Assembly: GCA_034142505.1 (NCBI GenBank)
Contig: JAWZDV010000060.1
Coordinates: forward strand, 15,124 to 79,123
Length of the DNA: 64,000 nt
Origin: Hungatella_A sp034142505
GTDB lineage: Bacteria; Bacillota; Clostridia; Lachnospirales; Lachnospiraceae
Direction: 5' to 3'
Shown: positions 17,109-26,426 of the stretch, piece by piece
How the letters are laid out: each line of letters starts with the position of its first letter
Position numbering within the stretch: the stretch's first letter is position 1
The notes under the pieces: model-generated
Told to the model about the DNA's origin: nothing
The model's database searches: none
Seen by the model: only the letters and a program-made list of their open reading frames with translations
Program-made: the position numbers and the translations under genes

Positions 17109-18176
17109 GTGAAAAAGCAAAATATTTTAAATCTAATAAAATATCATGTTGAAAAAAATGAGAATGCTTTCAGAAATGAATCCATAAGTATAGCAAGATA
17201 TTTTGATAGTATTGGTGATGATCAGTTGGCTGAATATATTATGGGATTGATTGCTGAATCAAATTTATATACCCCACAAGCTAGTGATTTTGAAAGTGAG
17301 TTTTTAAAACAATTAGATAGTAAAGAGATGAGCCCGCTGAGTTTACCTTTAGAAATATCTGAAGATATAAAGGGTATTATTAATGCTGTCAATCACAATA
17401 TAGGGATAAATAAATTTTTATTTGAGGGGTTACCGGGTAGCGGGAAAACGGAAGCAGTTAAGCATGTGGCCCGATTACTTGATAGGACCTTATACTATGT
17501 TGACTTTGATAACTTGATTGACAGTAAATTAGGTCAGACTAATAAAAATATTGCAGGTGTATTTGCTGAAATAAATATGATTCCACATCCAAATAAGATT
17601 GTTATTTTATTTGATGAAATAGACGTAATTGCTTTGGATAGAATTAACAATAATGATGTACGTGAAATGGGCCGTGTTACTTCGACTATTTTGAAGGAAC
17701 TTGATAGATTGACTGACTTAAACAAAGAAATAGTAATTATTGCGACAACAAATTTGTACTCAAACTTTGATAAAGCATTAATAAGGCGTTTTGATGCAGT
17801 CATTAACTTTAACAAATATAGCAAAGAAGACTTAATAGAAGTTGCAGAATATTATTTTAATTCTTTCATTAAAAACTTTAAAGGTATTTCAAAAGATACA
17901 AGGTTATTTAAAAAAATTCTCAAGACAGCTACTAATATACCTTATCCTGGAGAATTAAAGAATCTTATTAGGACATCTTTAGCATTTAGTGATGTAAATA
18001 TTGAGTACGATTATTTGAGAAGGTTATATAATAATTTAGTGGGGAATCTTGAACAGATTGATATCTCACGACTTTATGATCAGGGATTTACGGTAAGAGA
18101 GATTGAGCGACTTAAGGGAGAATCCAAAAGTAATGTATCCAGAAAGTTGATCAAGGAGGAAAGAGATAATGAATAA
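17109..18176 (+). CDS. ietA: IetA-type AAA ATPase (anti-phage defence)
   Basis: GTG 17109 lies eight bases after GGAGG. The product is 355 aa. The N-terminal 85 residues are helical; the AAA core has Walker A GLPGSGKT (107-114), Walker B ILFDEID (166-172), sensor 1 ATTN (212-215) and an arginine-finger type RRFD (226-229). The C-terminal lid ends in a basic helix with a possible helix-turn-helix (FTVREIERLKGESKSNVSRKL, two overlapping parts). It overlaps the subtilase gene by 8 bases. An AAA ATPase followed by a subtilisin-like protease is the composition of the IetAS defence system. Genes are very AT-rich compared with the flanks. Confidence 0.85.
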   Translation: MKKQNILNLIKYHVEKNENAFRNESISIARYFDSIGDDQLAEYIMGLIAESNLYTPQASDFESEFLKQLDSKEMSPLSLPLEISEDIKGIINAVNHNIGINKFLFEGLPGSGKTEAVKHVARLLDRTLYYVDFDNLIDSKLGQTNKNIAGVFAEINMIPHPNKIVILFDEIDVIALDRINNNDVREMGRVTSTILKELDRLTDLNKEIVIIATTNLYSNFDKALIRRFDAVINFNKYSKEDLIEVAEYYFNSFIKNFKGISKDTRLFKKILKTATNIPYPGELKNLIRTSLAFSDVNIEYDYLRRLYNNLVGNLEQIDISRLYDQGFTVREIERLKGESKSNVSRKLIKEERDNE

Positions 18177-20427
18177 TGTATTAGAACTGAAAGGAAAACG
18201 GTTTGTCCAAGCCTCCAAAAGTGTCAATGGTGGAGGAACTGCTATGAACAGCCAAAAAATAGTGACAAGTGAAGAACTGCTAAGATTACAATCTAGAATA
18301 GGAAAAATTAAGGAGTTTTGGAATTCAGAAAAAAAATCTTTTGAAGGAGTTCTAATTAGTGTCTACTATAACAAGATAGTTGCAAAAAGTAATCGTATTT
18401 CTGGATTGTTTAAAGGAACAGATTCTAATTCTGCTATTGTTGGGGCTAAATTTAACAAAGAAAAGAGTAAGCATATTATTACTTATTATTTAGATATTAA
18501 GGACTTGGAACAAAGTATGGATTTGCTGTCTAAAACAAGTTGTGTTTTAAATACTAAGTTTAAAGGACGTATTGATAAAAATATCTTTGATAATGAACTC
18601 TTTTTTGGTAATAAAAAGAAAAATATTATTGGAACCATTCAGTTCGAACATCTTTCCATAAATAAATCGACATTTAGGCAAGTAGTGGCAGATGTTTCAT
18701 ACATTGATGATTTTGAAGTAGAGATGGCAACCCAACAGCTAAAACAAAGTATAATTACATTGTATGATATACGTACAGACACGAAAAAGTTGTTTAAAGA
18801 TATAGGGATCGATATTTTAGCAAGTAGAATATTAGATAACCAGACAGTATTTTTAGATGAGAGCCAGTTAAAACGTTTATATGATAAAGCCCCTTATCTT
18901 GTTTCAATGGCTACGGTTGATTTAGCAGAATTGTCTCCAGAAGATTTTATTAAAGAATACGAAATCGATAGTTTACATATTCCACATCCAAGTATTGAGC
19001 CAACTATTGGAGTCATTGATACATTGTTTGATAAACGTGTATATTTTAATGAATGGGTAGAATATCATGATATGGTGGACGATAATCTTCCTAAAAGTTC
19101 AGATGATTATCGCCATGGTACGGCGGTATCTTCCATTATTGTAGATGGTATCAGACTTAATCCGTGGTTGGATGATGGATGTGGCAGATTTAAAGTACGT
19201 CATTTTGGTGTTGCTATTAGTTCAAAATTCTCTTCTTTCACAATTATTAAACAAATAAAAGCTATAATAAATGAAAATAAAGATATAAAGGTTTGGAATA
19301 TTTCGCTTGGGAGTAACCAAGAAATTAATGATAATTTTATTTCTGCAGAAGGGGCAACATTAGATCAAATTCAGTATGAAAATGATGTTATTTTTGTTGT
19401 AGCAGGTACAAACAAACCTAATAACAACATTATAAAAATCGGTTCGCCTGCTGATTCAATAAATAGTATGGTGGTTAATGCAGTTACTAAAAGAGGTTTG
19501 TCAACAAAATATTCAAGAAAAGGACTTGCATTATCATTTTTTGCAAAACCAGATGTTAGTTATTATGGAGGAAGTGAAGAGCAATACATTAGGGTTTGTG
19601 AACCACTAGGAGAAGCAAATGTTGCTGGTACTTCCTTTGCGGCTCCTTGGATTGCTCGCAAATTATCATACTTAATCGATATTTTAGGTTTGAACAGAGA
19701 AGTTGCGAAAGCAATGATTATTGATGCTGCAAGAGATTGGAATGAAAAACCATCGCCAGAAGAGGTTGCACTTTATGGGCATGGTATTGTGCCTATTAAA
19801 ATAGATGATATTGTTAGAACAAGAGATGATGAAATTAAGTTTTTGGTATCAGATATAAGTGAAAAGTGGAATACCTATAATTATCATTTTCCGATTCCTC
19901 TTAAAGATGATAAGTATCCATATATCGCAAGAGCAACTATGTGTTATTTTCCAATGTGTGATAGAACACAAGGTGTTGATTACACAAATACTGAACTAAA
20001 CCTCCATTTTGGGAGAATTAAAAATAATGGAAAATTAAATGAAATTAATAATGATAAGCAAAATCAAGACGAAACATTGAATACTGAAAAAAATTATCTT
20101 TTAGAAGGTGAGGCAAGAGATAAATTTAGAAAATGGGATAATGTAAAGTATGTTGCTGAAAAACCTAAAGATAGAATGAAACCAAAGATATCCTATAATA
20201 ATAAAAATTGGGGAATGGAGGTTAAGACAAATAATAGATTAGATTCTAAAGACGGAATAGGAATTCGCTTTGGAGTGATAGTTACATTAAAAGAAATTAA
20301 TGGAGTTAATAGAATTGATGAATTTATCAAAAATTGTACTTTGAATGGTTGGTTGGTTAATAGCCTTGATGTTCAGAATAGAATTGAAATTAACAAAAAG
20401 GTAAATGAGGAAATTGAGTTTGAATAA
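18169..20427 (+). CDS. ietS: IetS-type subtilisin-like serine protease (S8, anti-phage defence)
   Basis: ATG 18169 overlaps the end of ietA (AAGGAGG upstream), so translation is probably coupled. The product is 752 aa and has no signal peptide, so the protease is intracellular. The S8 triad is complete: Asp284 in GVIDTLFD, His316 in YRHGTAVSS, Ser489 in VAGTSFAAPW, with the oxyanion Asn415 in FVVAGTN. A 270-residue N-terminal region and a 180-residue C-terminal region flank the protease and have no known domain to my eye. It is presumed to be triggered by IetA on infection. Confidence 0.87.
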   Translation: MNNVLELKGKRFVQASKSVNGGGTAMNSQKIVTSEELLRLQSRIGKIKEFWNSEKKSFEGVLISVYYNKIVAKSNRISGLFKGTDSNSAIVGAKFNKEKSKHIITYYLDIKDLEQSMDLLSKTSCVLNTKFKGRIDKNIFDNELFFGNKKKNIIGTIQFEHLSINKSTFRQVVADVSYIDDFEVEMATQQLKQSIITLYDIRTDTKKLFKDIGIDILASRILDNQTVFLDESQLKRLYDKAPYLVSMATVDLAELSPEDFIKEYEIDSLHIPHPSIEPTIGVIDTLFDKRVYFNEWVEYHDMVDDNLPKSSDDYRHGTAVSSIIVDGIRLNPWLDDGCGRFKVRHFGVAISSKFSSFTIIKQIKAIINENKDIKVWNISLGSNQEINDNFISAEGATLDQIQYENDVIFVVAGTNKPNNNIIKIGSPADSINSMVVNAVTKRGLSTKYSRKGLALSFFAKPDVSYYGGSEEQYIRVCEPLGEANVAGTSFAAPWIARKLSYLIDILGLNREVAKAMIIDAARDWNEKPSPEEVALYGHGIVPIKIDDIVRTRDDEIKFLVSDISEKWNTYNYHFPIPLKDDKYPYIARATMCYFPMCDRTQGVDYTNTELNLHFGRIKNNGKLNEINNDKQNQDETLNTEKNYLLEGEARDKFRKWDNVKYVAEKPKDRMKPKISYNNKNWGMEVKTNNRLDSKDGIGIRFGVIVTLKEINGVNRIDEFIKNCTLNGWLVNSLDVQNRIEINKKVNEEIEFE

Positions 20428-20524
20428 GGCAAAATTGTTTTCGTTGATGTAGATATACATATTGGAAAATATGGCTTCCGTCAAGACCAAACCACGCCTT
20501 CCGGGAATCTTTTTCACACACTAA

Positions 20525-20560
20525 ACACACGTCGAGACAGTGGTCTTGCTTGTATGGTAA
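20525..20560 (+). pseudogene. Remnant like the 3' end of an rlmD/rumA-type gene (copy 2)
   Basis: The codons read THVETVVLLVW-stop, the classic C-terminus of RumA/RlmD proteins. The DNA just before it (GGCTTCC at 20471, then a CACGCCTT stretch) is related to the DNA before copy 1. The two remnants bracket the IetAS module. From 20561 to 20700 I see no gene. Confidence 0.45.
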
Positions 20561-20709
20561 CCTTGATTCTGGACAGGTTCACGGGATCATTTGGCAGAAG
20601 TAGAGTTGTGTTTTTGTAGAAAGTGAGATGGAAGTTCCTGATAGTCGCATAATGGACCATGGACAGAACTGGTCTATTGACAGGTCTAAAAAGGTGACAA
20701 GTTCATGGG

Positions 20710-20745
20710 AAAGCGTCGGTTCATGATTCGGCGCTTTTTCATTTT
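20710..20745 (+). terminator. Rho-independent terminator at the right end of the island
   Basis: AAAGCGTCG pairs with CGGCGCTTT (one G-T pair) across a 10-base loop, followed by TTTTTCATTTTTC. Confidence 0.7.
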
Positions 20746-20854
20746 TCTTATTCTTGCATGATCTTATGATTTTCAGTAAATGTTTGGTATTAGTTATAGT
20801 AACCTGCGCAAAAACCGTAGTATAGGTAAAATAAAATAGAAACACACATCCGCC

Positions 20855-20884
20855 GTGAGATTTCTGTGACATTTTATTGGTATC
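20855..20884 (+). promoter_or_regulatory. Response-regulator operator and -10 upstream of the regulator gene
   Basis: GTGAGATTTCTGTGA (20855-20869) followed, 11 bases later, by TATCTT. The same layout recurs before the ABC operon at 22676. The operator takes the place of a -35 element, as in promoters activated by OmpR-type regulators. This suggests autoregulation. Confidence 0.55.
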
Positions 20885-20910
20885 TTATTTAGTTAAGGGA
20901 GGGATTTGGC

Positions 20911-21594
20911 ATGAGGATATTAGTGGTGGAAGATGACTGCCTTTTGAATCACACGCTTTGCTACAATCTTACTGCCGTAGGATATACGGTAGATGCCGCT
21001 GTGACAAAAGCGGAGGCCATGGCATTTTATGAAAAACAGGACTATGATCTGGTGGTGCTGGATGTCAATCTTCCGGACGGAAACGGGTTTGATTTCTGCC
21101 GGGAGCTGAAGGAACGCTGCCCCGACACCGCCGTTATCTTCCTAACGGCCCGTGACATGGAGAGCGATATGCTCCGGGGATTCGAGCTGGGGGCGGATGA
21201 CTACGTGACAAAGCCCTTTCCCATCAGCGTGTTCCGCAAAAAGGTGGCTGCCTTGCTCTCGCGGCTGCTGAAGCAATCTGGCGGCGACTGTTTTGATGAC
21301 GGGAACCTTCTGATTAACTTCATGGAGATGAGCGCAGCTCTGGCAGGTCAGGCTGTTTCTTTCACACCGCTGGAATACCGGCTGCTAAAGGTGCTGACGA
21401 AGAATCCGCAGATTGTGCTCACGCGGCAGGTGCTATTGGAGAAGTTATGGGATGTGGACGAGAATTATGTGGACGAGCATGCCCTGACCTCTGCCATCAG
21501 CCGTATCCGGGGTAAAATTGAGGGCAGTGGCTTCCAATACATCAAAACGGTATATGGCATGGGCTATCTGTGGATTGGAGGGATGAACAAATGA
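20911..21594 (+). CDS. OmpR/PhoB-family response regulator
   Basis: ATG 20911 behind AAGGGAGG. The receiver domain shows the acidic pair in VVEDDCL, phospho-acceptor Asp in LVVLDVNLPDG, Thr in IFLTARD and Lys in VTKPF. Residues 125-225 are a winged helix with FTPLEYRLLKVL, HALTSAISRIR and IKTVYGMGYLW. The gene overlaps the histidine kinase start by 4 bases. With the ABC pair downstream it forms a module like those sensing and expelling cationic peptides or lantibiotics. Confidence 0.93.
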   Translation: MRILVVEDDCLLNHTLCYNLTAVGYTVDAAVTKAEAMAFYEKQDYDLVVLDVNLPDGNGFDFCRELKERCPDTAVIFLTARDMESDMLRGFELGADDYVTKPFPISVFRKKVAALLSRLLKQSGGDCFDDGNLLINFMEMSAALAGQAVSFTPLEYRLLKVLTKNPQIVLTRQVLLEKLWDVDENYVDEHALTSAISRIRGKIEGSGFQYIKTVYGMGYLWIGGMNK

Positions 21595-22622
21595 TGGCTC
21601 GCTCCCCCTCTACTAATCAAATCTGCGCTGCGGCAGGAACTATTTTTCTGCTGCTGTCCACTATTTTTCTTGCAGTGCTGTATTATTTGACGGAAAATAT
21701 ATCGGCGATCTGGTGCGCACTTGTGTTTCTCCTGCTGGTTTTCCTATGCGTTGCATTCTTTATCGCTGCATTGCGCAGGAAACTGACCGGATTTTCAAAC
21801 AGGCTATGCGGCATGCTGGATAAGATGGCAACGGGAACGGTTGAACTGCCGGAGATAGAAGAGGAAGAAAGCTTATTCTATAAAATCAATCACCGCCTGG
21901 TCCGCCTGTATGAGATGATGGTGGAAAACCGGCGCAGTATCACAATGGAACGGGCCGAACTGCAAGAACTGATTTCTGATATTGCCCATCAGGTAAAAAC
22001 GCCCATTGCCAATCTAAAGATGGTGAACGCCACGCTTTTGGAGGAACCCGTCCCGGAGGAAAAGCGGAAGGAATTTTTGCAGGCGGTTGGAGGTCAGTTG
22101 GACAAACTGGATTTTCTTATGCAGGCGATGATCAAAACCTCCCGGCTGGAAACCGGTGTCATCTCCCTGGAGAAAAAGGAGCAGCCCATCTATGACACAC
22201 TGGCGGCGGCGCTGGGAGGAATCCTGCTGAGTTCGGAGAAAAAGCAGATTGAGGTTCATGTGGAGTGTGAAGAAGACTTGTGTGTATCCCATGATCGGAA
22301 GTGGACGGTTGAGGCGCTGTTCAATCTTTTGGACAACGCTGTAAAATATACCCCCGCTGGCGGCAGTATCCATGTTTCGGCTGAAAAACGGGAAATGTAT
22401 CTAAAGATTGATATTACCGACACAGGAATAGGAATTCCAGAACAAAGCCAGGGAGCCATCTTCAAGCGGTTTTACCGGGAGGAAATGGTGCGCGGCGTAG
22501 AGGGCATTGGAATCGGTCTGTATCTGGCCCGGGAGATCATCACTATGCAGGGCGGGTATATCCTTGTATCGTCCGGTCTGGGGCATGGTTCCACCTTTTC
22601 CGTGTTCCTGCCCAGGCGGTGA
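21591..22622 (+). CDS. Sensor histidine kinase of the peptide-resistance module
   Basis: ATG 21591 overlaps the regulator stop (ATGA), with GGAGGG upstream. The product is 343 aa. Two close membrane segments (residues 13-32 and 38-60) with almost no extracellular loop, like intramembrane-sensing kinases, so the stimulus may come through the transporter. The H-box is ISDIAHQVKTPIANL with the phospho-His, followed by N-box LLDNAVKYTP, G1 DTGIGIP, F-box IFKRFYRE and G2 GIGLYLAREI. Confidence 0.92.
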   Translation: MMARSPSTNQICAAAGTIFLLLSTIFLAVLYYLTENISAIWCALVFLLLVFLCVAFFIAALRRKLTGFSNRLCGMLDKMATGTVELPEIEEEESLFYKINHRLVRLYEMMVENRRSITMERAELQELISDIAHQVKTPIANLKMVNATLLEEPVPEEKRKEFLQAVGGQLDKLDFLMQAMIKTSRLETGVISLEKKEQPIYDTLAAALGGILLSSEKKQIEVHVECEEDLCVSHDRKWTVEALFNLLDNAVKYTPAGGSIHVSAEKREMYLKIDITDTGIGIPEQSQGAIFKRFYREEMVRGVEGIGIGLYLAREIITMQGGYILVSSGLGHGSTFSVFLPRR

Positions 22623-22633
22623 AAGTCCGATCA

Positions 22634-22707
22634 TCACAGGATTGTGACATTTGAGTAGACCGTAAAGTCACTGCCGTGACAATTCTGTGAGGTTTGCCCT
22701 TTATAAT
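22634..22707 (+). promoter_or_regulatory. Operators and -10 upstream of the ABC transporter operon
   Basis: TCACAGGATTGTGAC (22634-22648) and GTGACAATTCTGTGA (22676-22690) are inverted relative to each other with two mismatches. TATAAT (22702-22707) starts 11 bases after the second, the same distance as before the regulator gene. Both are plausible sites for the linked response regulator. Confidence 0.6.
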
Positions 22708-22810
22708 CATACCCATCCAGGCATACCGTAACGGAATGCTTCGCATAGGCGCACTCCGGCAGGCTGCGCGCGGTAAGGTATGCCATCAACAGGAAAGGAT
22801 GGTAGTTTCC

Positions 22811-23476
22811 ATGAGTATCTTACAAGTGACCGATTTGAAAAAATATTACGGCTCAGGGCCGGGCGCCGTAAGAGCGCTGGACGGCGTAACCCTCTCTATA
22901 AAACAGGGGGAGTTTGCTGCCATTGTGGGCACCTCCGGCAGCGGAAAATCCACGCTGCTGCATATGATGGGCGGCCTGGATGTTCCTACCTCGGGCAGTG
23001 TCGTGGTGCGGGGGAAAGAGCTGTCCAAAATGAAGGATGAACAGCTGACCATTTTCCGCAGGCGCAACATCGGCTTTGTGTTCCAAAACTACAACCTGGT
23101 TCCTGTACTGAATGTCTATGAAAACATCGTTCTGCCCGTGGAACTGGACGGCGACCAGGCAGACAAGCAGTATATGGAGGAAATCGTGCATATGCTGGCC
23201 TTGGAGGATAAGCTTTTGAGTATGCCGAACAACCTTTCTGGAGGACAGCAGCAGCGTGTGGCCATTGCCCGGGCGCTCATTGCCAAGCCTGCCATTATTC
23301 TGGCTGACGAGCCTACCGGCAATTTGGACAGTCGTACCAGCAGCGATGTTCTGGGATTGTTAAAAACCACCAGCCATAAATTCCATCAAACCCTTGTGAT
23401 GATCACCCATAACAACGAGATTGCCCAGCTTGCCGACCGCATCATCCGGATAGAAGACGGGAAAATCGCAGGATAG
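22811..23476 (+). CDS. ABC transporter ATP-binding protein (peptide resistance/export type)
   Basis: ATG 22811 (product MSILQVTDLKKYYG), with GGAAAGGA upstream; the longer frame lacks a good start. The product is 221 aa. Walker A GTSGSGKST, Q-loop FVFQNYNLVP, signature LSGGQQQRVAIARAL, Walker B IILADEPTGNLD, His-switch MITHN. The sequence belongs to the MacB/LolD/BceA branch. It pairs with the FtsX-like permease 12 bases downstream. Confidence 0.93.
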   Translation: MSILQVTDLKKYYGSGPGAVRALDGVTLSIKQGEFAAIVGTSGSGKSTLLHMMGGLDVPTSGSVVVRGKELSKMKDEQLTIFRRRNIGFVFQNYNLVPVLNVYENIVLPVELDGDQADKQYMEEIVHMLALEDKLLSMPNNLSGGQQQRVAIARALIAKPAIILADEPTGNLDSRTSSDVLGLLKTTSHKFHQTLVMITHNNEIAQLADRIIRIEDGKIAG

Positions 23477-23488
23477 GAGGGCGCACAC

Positions 23489-26059
23489 ATGAAGGACATA
23501 TTATTCGGCAACAATAACGACCCTGTCATCAAGCGGTTGTCCGGCCGCTGCTTTAAGGCTGGGAAGAGCCGGAATGTGATTGCGGGCGTGGCCATTGCAC
23601 TGACCACCCTCCTGTTTACTGCGATTTTCACTCTGGGTTCCGGGCTGATGGACACCGTGCAGGACCAGAATATCCGCAGGCAGGGCGGCGACGGGCAGGC
23701 AGTTTTAAACTATATCAGCGACCAGGTATATGAGGATGTTAAGGACCATCCGCTGATTGATCAAATCGCCTACACCAAAGCGGTTTCCTATCGCCTGCAG
23801 TATCCAGGCATGGAAAAATGGCCCTCCGACCTGTGGTATATGGATGATACGGCGCTGGAGTTCGCCCGCTATACCCCTACAACAGGACGCCGTCCCCAGA
23901 CAGAAAGCGAAATAATCGCCGACACCAGAACGCTGGAGGCTCTGGGCGTACCGGCAGAGGTCGGCCAGACGGTCACACTTCAATATGATATCAAAGGCAT
24001 GCAGTACACCACAGATTTTACCCTGTGCGGGTTCTGGGAGACAGACACGTTAAGCAGCATCGGCCGCCTGATCGTGTCCAAAGCCTTTGCGGACGCCCAT
24101 TCGGAACTGCTGGCTTATACCTACCCGGAGGACAACGACTATTCCGGCATTGTAGCGGCTTATGTGATGTTCCGCGGCGGTGGTGCAGTGGAGCCGAAGC
24201 TGCAGCAGCTTCTTTCGGAAACCGGATATACCTGCGACATCATGGGCGGCAGTCCCTCCGACAGCAATTATGTGATTGCAAGGGTAAGTCCTGCCTACCA
24301 GAACGGCGATTTACTTGGGAACCCGGCCCTGCTCTTATCCGGACTTGCCGGAATTTTACTGATTATGGTGACGGGATATCTGATCATTTATAACATTTTT
24401 CAGATATCCGTAATTCAGGATATTCAGTTCTACGGCCAGCTGAAAACCCTGGGAACCACCAGCCGGCAGATCAAGCAGCTTATCAGCCGGCAGTCCCTGC
24501 GGCTTTCGGCAATGGGGATTCCCATTGGCCTGCTGGCTGGTTTTCTGATTGGAAAGGCCCTGATGCCCTTTTTGATGAATGGTACGGTTTACAGTGCTAA
24601 AGCCGGCGTGAAAGTGACTGCCAATCCCCTTGTCTTCTTTGGGGCAGCCGTCTTTGCTTTTTTGACAGTGTGGATCAGCGTACGCAAGCCGGCGATGATT
24701 GCAGGTTCCGTCTCCCCCATCGAGGCTGTCCGCTACACAGAAAGCGATGCCGGAGCATTTCAGCGGAAGGGTGCGGCGGGCAAAAAATCCAACGGCGGTG
24801 CGAAGATCTACCGCATGGCTCTGTCTAATTTGGGGCGGAACCGGAAACGTACCCTGTTGGCGATTCTCTCCATGACCTTGAGCCTGGTGTTGTTGAATAC
24901 GGTGTTCACCCTGTCAAACGGCTTTGATATTGAAAAATATGTGGAGAAGTTTGCAGGCACGGATTTTGTCATCTCTACCGCCGACTACTTTCGTTATAAG
25001 TTTGAGACCAGCGATACGGAGCTTACAACCACCTATGTGGAGGCAGTCAGGCAGCACGAGGCCTTTTTAGACGGCGGCGGGCTGTACAGCACAAGAACGT
25101 TGGAGGAGGCCTTCTCCGCGGAGAGCAAGGCCGTGTCCAGTTATAACAAGGATGGAAAGGGGAATCCCTATGTCCAGTTTTTCGGTGCGGACGACTTCCT
25201 GCTGAAGTCCATGGAAGCGGTTGCGGGAACCATTGACTGGGAGGCGCTGAAAAAGGGGGGATATGTACTCTACGGACTGGCCTGCGATGACAAGGGAAAT
25301 GTCATCGACAATCCGGCTATCCAGCCAGGTGACACTCTCCGGTTTCATCATGTGGCGAAGGACGGACTGACCAGTACCATTGACGGCACCTTTGATCTGA
25401 CGGTGATGGCGAAGGTGCGGATCAACGAAAATACCGATACGACCCGCAACACCGGCGAGGCCCGCTTCTATCTGCCAACCGGACAATTTCTTCCCCGTTG
25501 CAGGACCCCCCACATGGTCAGCTATCCCTTTCAGGTTAAAGACGGCGGGGCGGCGGCTATGGAGAAATTTCTAAGCAGCTATGTGGAGGATGTGGAGCCG
25601 AGGATGAGTTATGATTCGAAGGAGACCTATATCCGCTCCTTCCACGACCTGACCTCCCTGATTGTCACCATTGGCGGTGCGTTGAGCATGATCATCGGCT
25701 TGATCGGGATTGCCAACTTTGTCAACTCGGTTCTGACCAGCATCATTACCCGCCGCAAGGAGTTTGCCATGCTCCAGAGCATCGGCATGACGGGCAGGCA
25801 GCTGAAGCAATTGCTCGCCTGGGAGGGTGTATATTATGCGGCCGGGACGATTCTTGCCTCGGCTGTGATTGGCACACTTTTTTCTGCCGTTGCCGTCCGA
25901 GCCATCGCTGGTGGGATCTGGTTTTTTACCTATCAGTTCATCCTCTGGCCAATGCTGGCAGTGTACCCGTTCTTGCTTCTGCTGACAATGGTAATCCCCA
26001 CGCTCCTGTACCGGTGGGGTGCAAGCGCAAGCATCATTGAACGGCTGCGGCAGAATTAA
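23489..26059 (+). CDS. FtsX-family ABC permease, two FtsX domains (856 aa)
   Basis: ATG 23489 behind GGAGG. Layout by hydrophobicity: a membrane segment near residue 30, a large extracytoplasmic region (about 60-265), three membrane segments (270-405), a further segment at about 452, a second extracytoplasmic region (475-720), and three last segments (730-850). This duplicated FtsX arrangement is typical for permeases working with BceA/MacB-type ATPases in bacteriocin or antimicrobial-peptide resistance. The specific peptide cannot be read from the sequence. Confidence 0.9.
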   Translation: MKDILFGNNNDPVIKRLSGRCFKAGKSRNVIAGVAIALTTLLFTAIFTLGSGLMDTVQDQNIRRQGGDGQAVLNYISDQVYEDVKDHPLIDQIAYTKAVSYRLQYPGMEKWPSDLWYMDDTALEFARYTPTTGRRPQTESEIIADTRTLEALGVPAEVGQTVTLQYDIKGMQYTTDFTLCGFWETDTLSSIGRLIVSKAFADAHSELLAYTYPEDNDYSGIVAAYVMFRGGGAVEPKLQQLLSETGYTCDIMGGSPSDSNYVIARVSPAYQNGDLLGNPALLLSGLAGILLIMVTGYLIIYNIFQISVIQDIQFYGQLKTLGTTSRQIKQLISRQSLRLSAMGIPIGLLAGFLIGKALMPFLMNGTVYSAKAGVKVTANPLVFFGAAVFAFLTVWISVRKPAMIAGSVSPIEAVRYTESDAGAFQRKGAAGKKSNGGAKIYRMALSNLGRNRKRTLLAILSMTLSLVLLNTVFTLSNGFDIEKYVEKFAGTDFVISTADYFRYKFETSDTELTTTYVEAVRQHEAFLDGGGLYSTRTLEEAFSAESKAVSSYNKDGKGNPYVQFFGADDFLLKSMEAVAGTIDWEALKKGGYVLYGLACDDKGNVIDNPAIQPGDTLRFHHVAKDGLTSTIDGTFDLTVMAKVRINENTDTTRNTGEARFYLPTGQFLPRCRTPHMVSYPFQVKDGGAAAMEKFLSSYVEDVEPRMSYDSKETYIRSFHDLTSLIVTIGGALSMIIGLIGIANFVNSVLTSIITRRKEFAMLQSIGMTGRQLKQLLAWEGVYYAAGTILASAVIGTLFSAVAVRAIAGGIWFFTYQFILWPMLAVYPFLLLLTMVIPTLLYRWGASASIIERLRQN

Positions 26060-26162
26060 CACCCAGTTATCCTTTGTTCTAAGAGCAACTGATAGAGAAA
26101 ACATGACAAACAGATGACCTGTTTGGTATGTTATTCTAAAGAAAAAAATGGAGGTTTATGTT

Positions 26163-26426
26163 ATGATTGAATCGAGATGTGGGATACTGTGCAGTGAGTG
26201 CGGATACAAGGAACAAATGGGATGCAACGGCTGCATACATATAGGGAAGCCATTTTGGGGCGATTGCTGCCCTGTAAAAGACTGTTGCGAGGACAAGGGG
26301 CACGAACACTGTGGACAATGCAGTGAATTCCCCTGCGACCTGCTGAAACAGTTTGCCTATGACGAAAATCAGGGCGATGACGGAAAACGGATTAAACAAT
26401 GTGAATGCTGGGCGAAGGGCAGGTGA
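26163..26426 (+). CDS. DUF3795 cysteine-rich protein
   Basis: ATG 26163 behind GGAGG; 87 aa. It contains twelve or so cysteines in the DUF3795 pattern: CGILCSECGYK, CNGCIH, then CPVKDCCEDKG, CGQCSEFPC and CECW. Probably a small metal- or cluster-binding protein; function unknown. Its stop overlaps the next start (TGATG). Confidence 0.82.
   Translation: MIESRCGILCSECGYKEQMGCNGCIHIGKPFWGDCCPVKDCCEDKGHEHCGQCSEFPCDLLKQFAYDENQGDDGKRIKQCECWAKGR

Noticed and set aside
20579..20872. Minus-strand 97-residue frame in the gap after IetS
   Set aside because: No start site, and it crosses the terminator and the regulator's operator.
13641..20900. Prophage or insertion sequence
   Set aside because: No integrase, transposase, capsid, portal or terminal repeats were recognised in the island.
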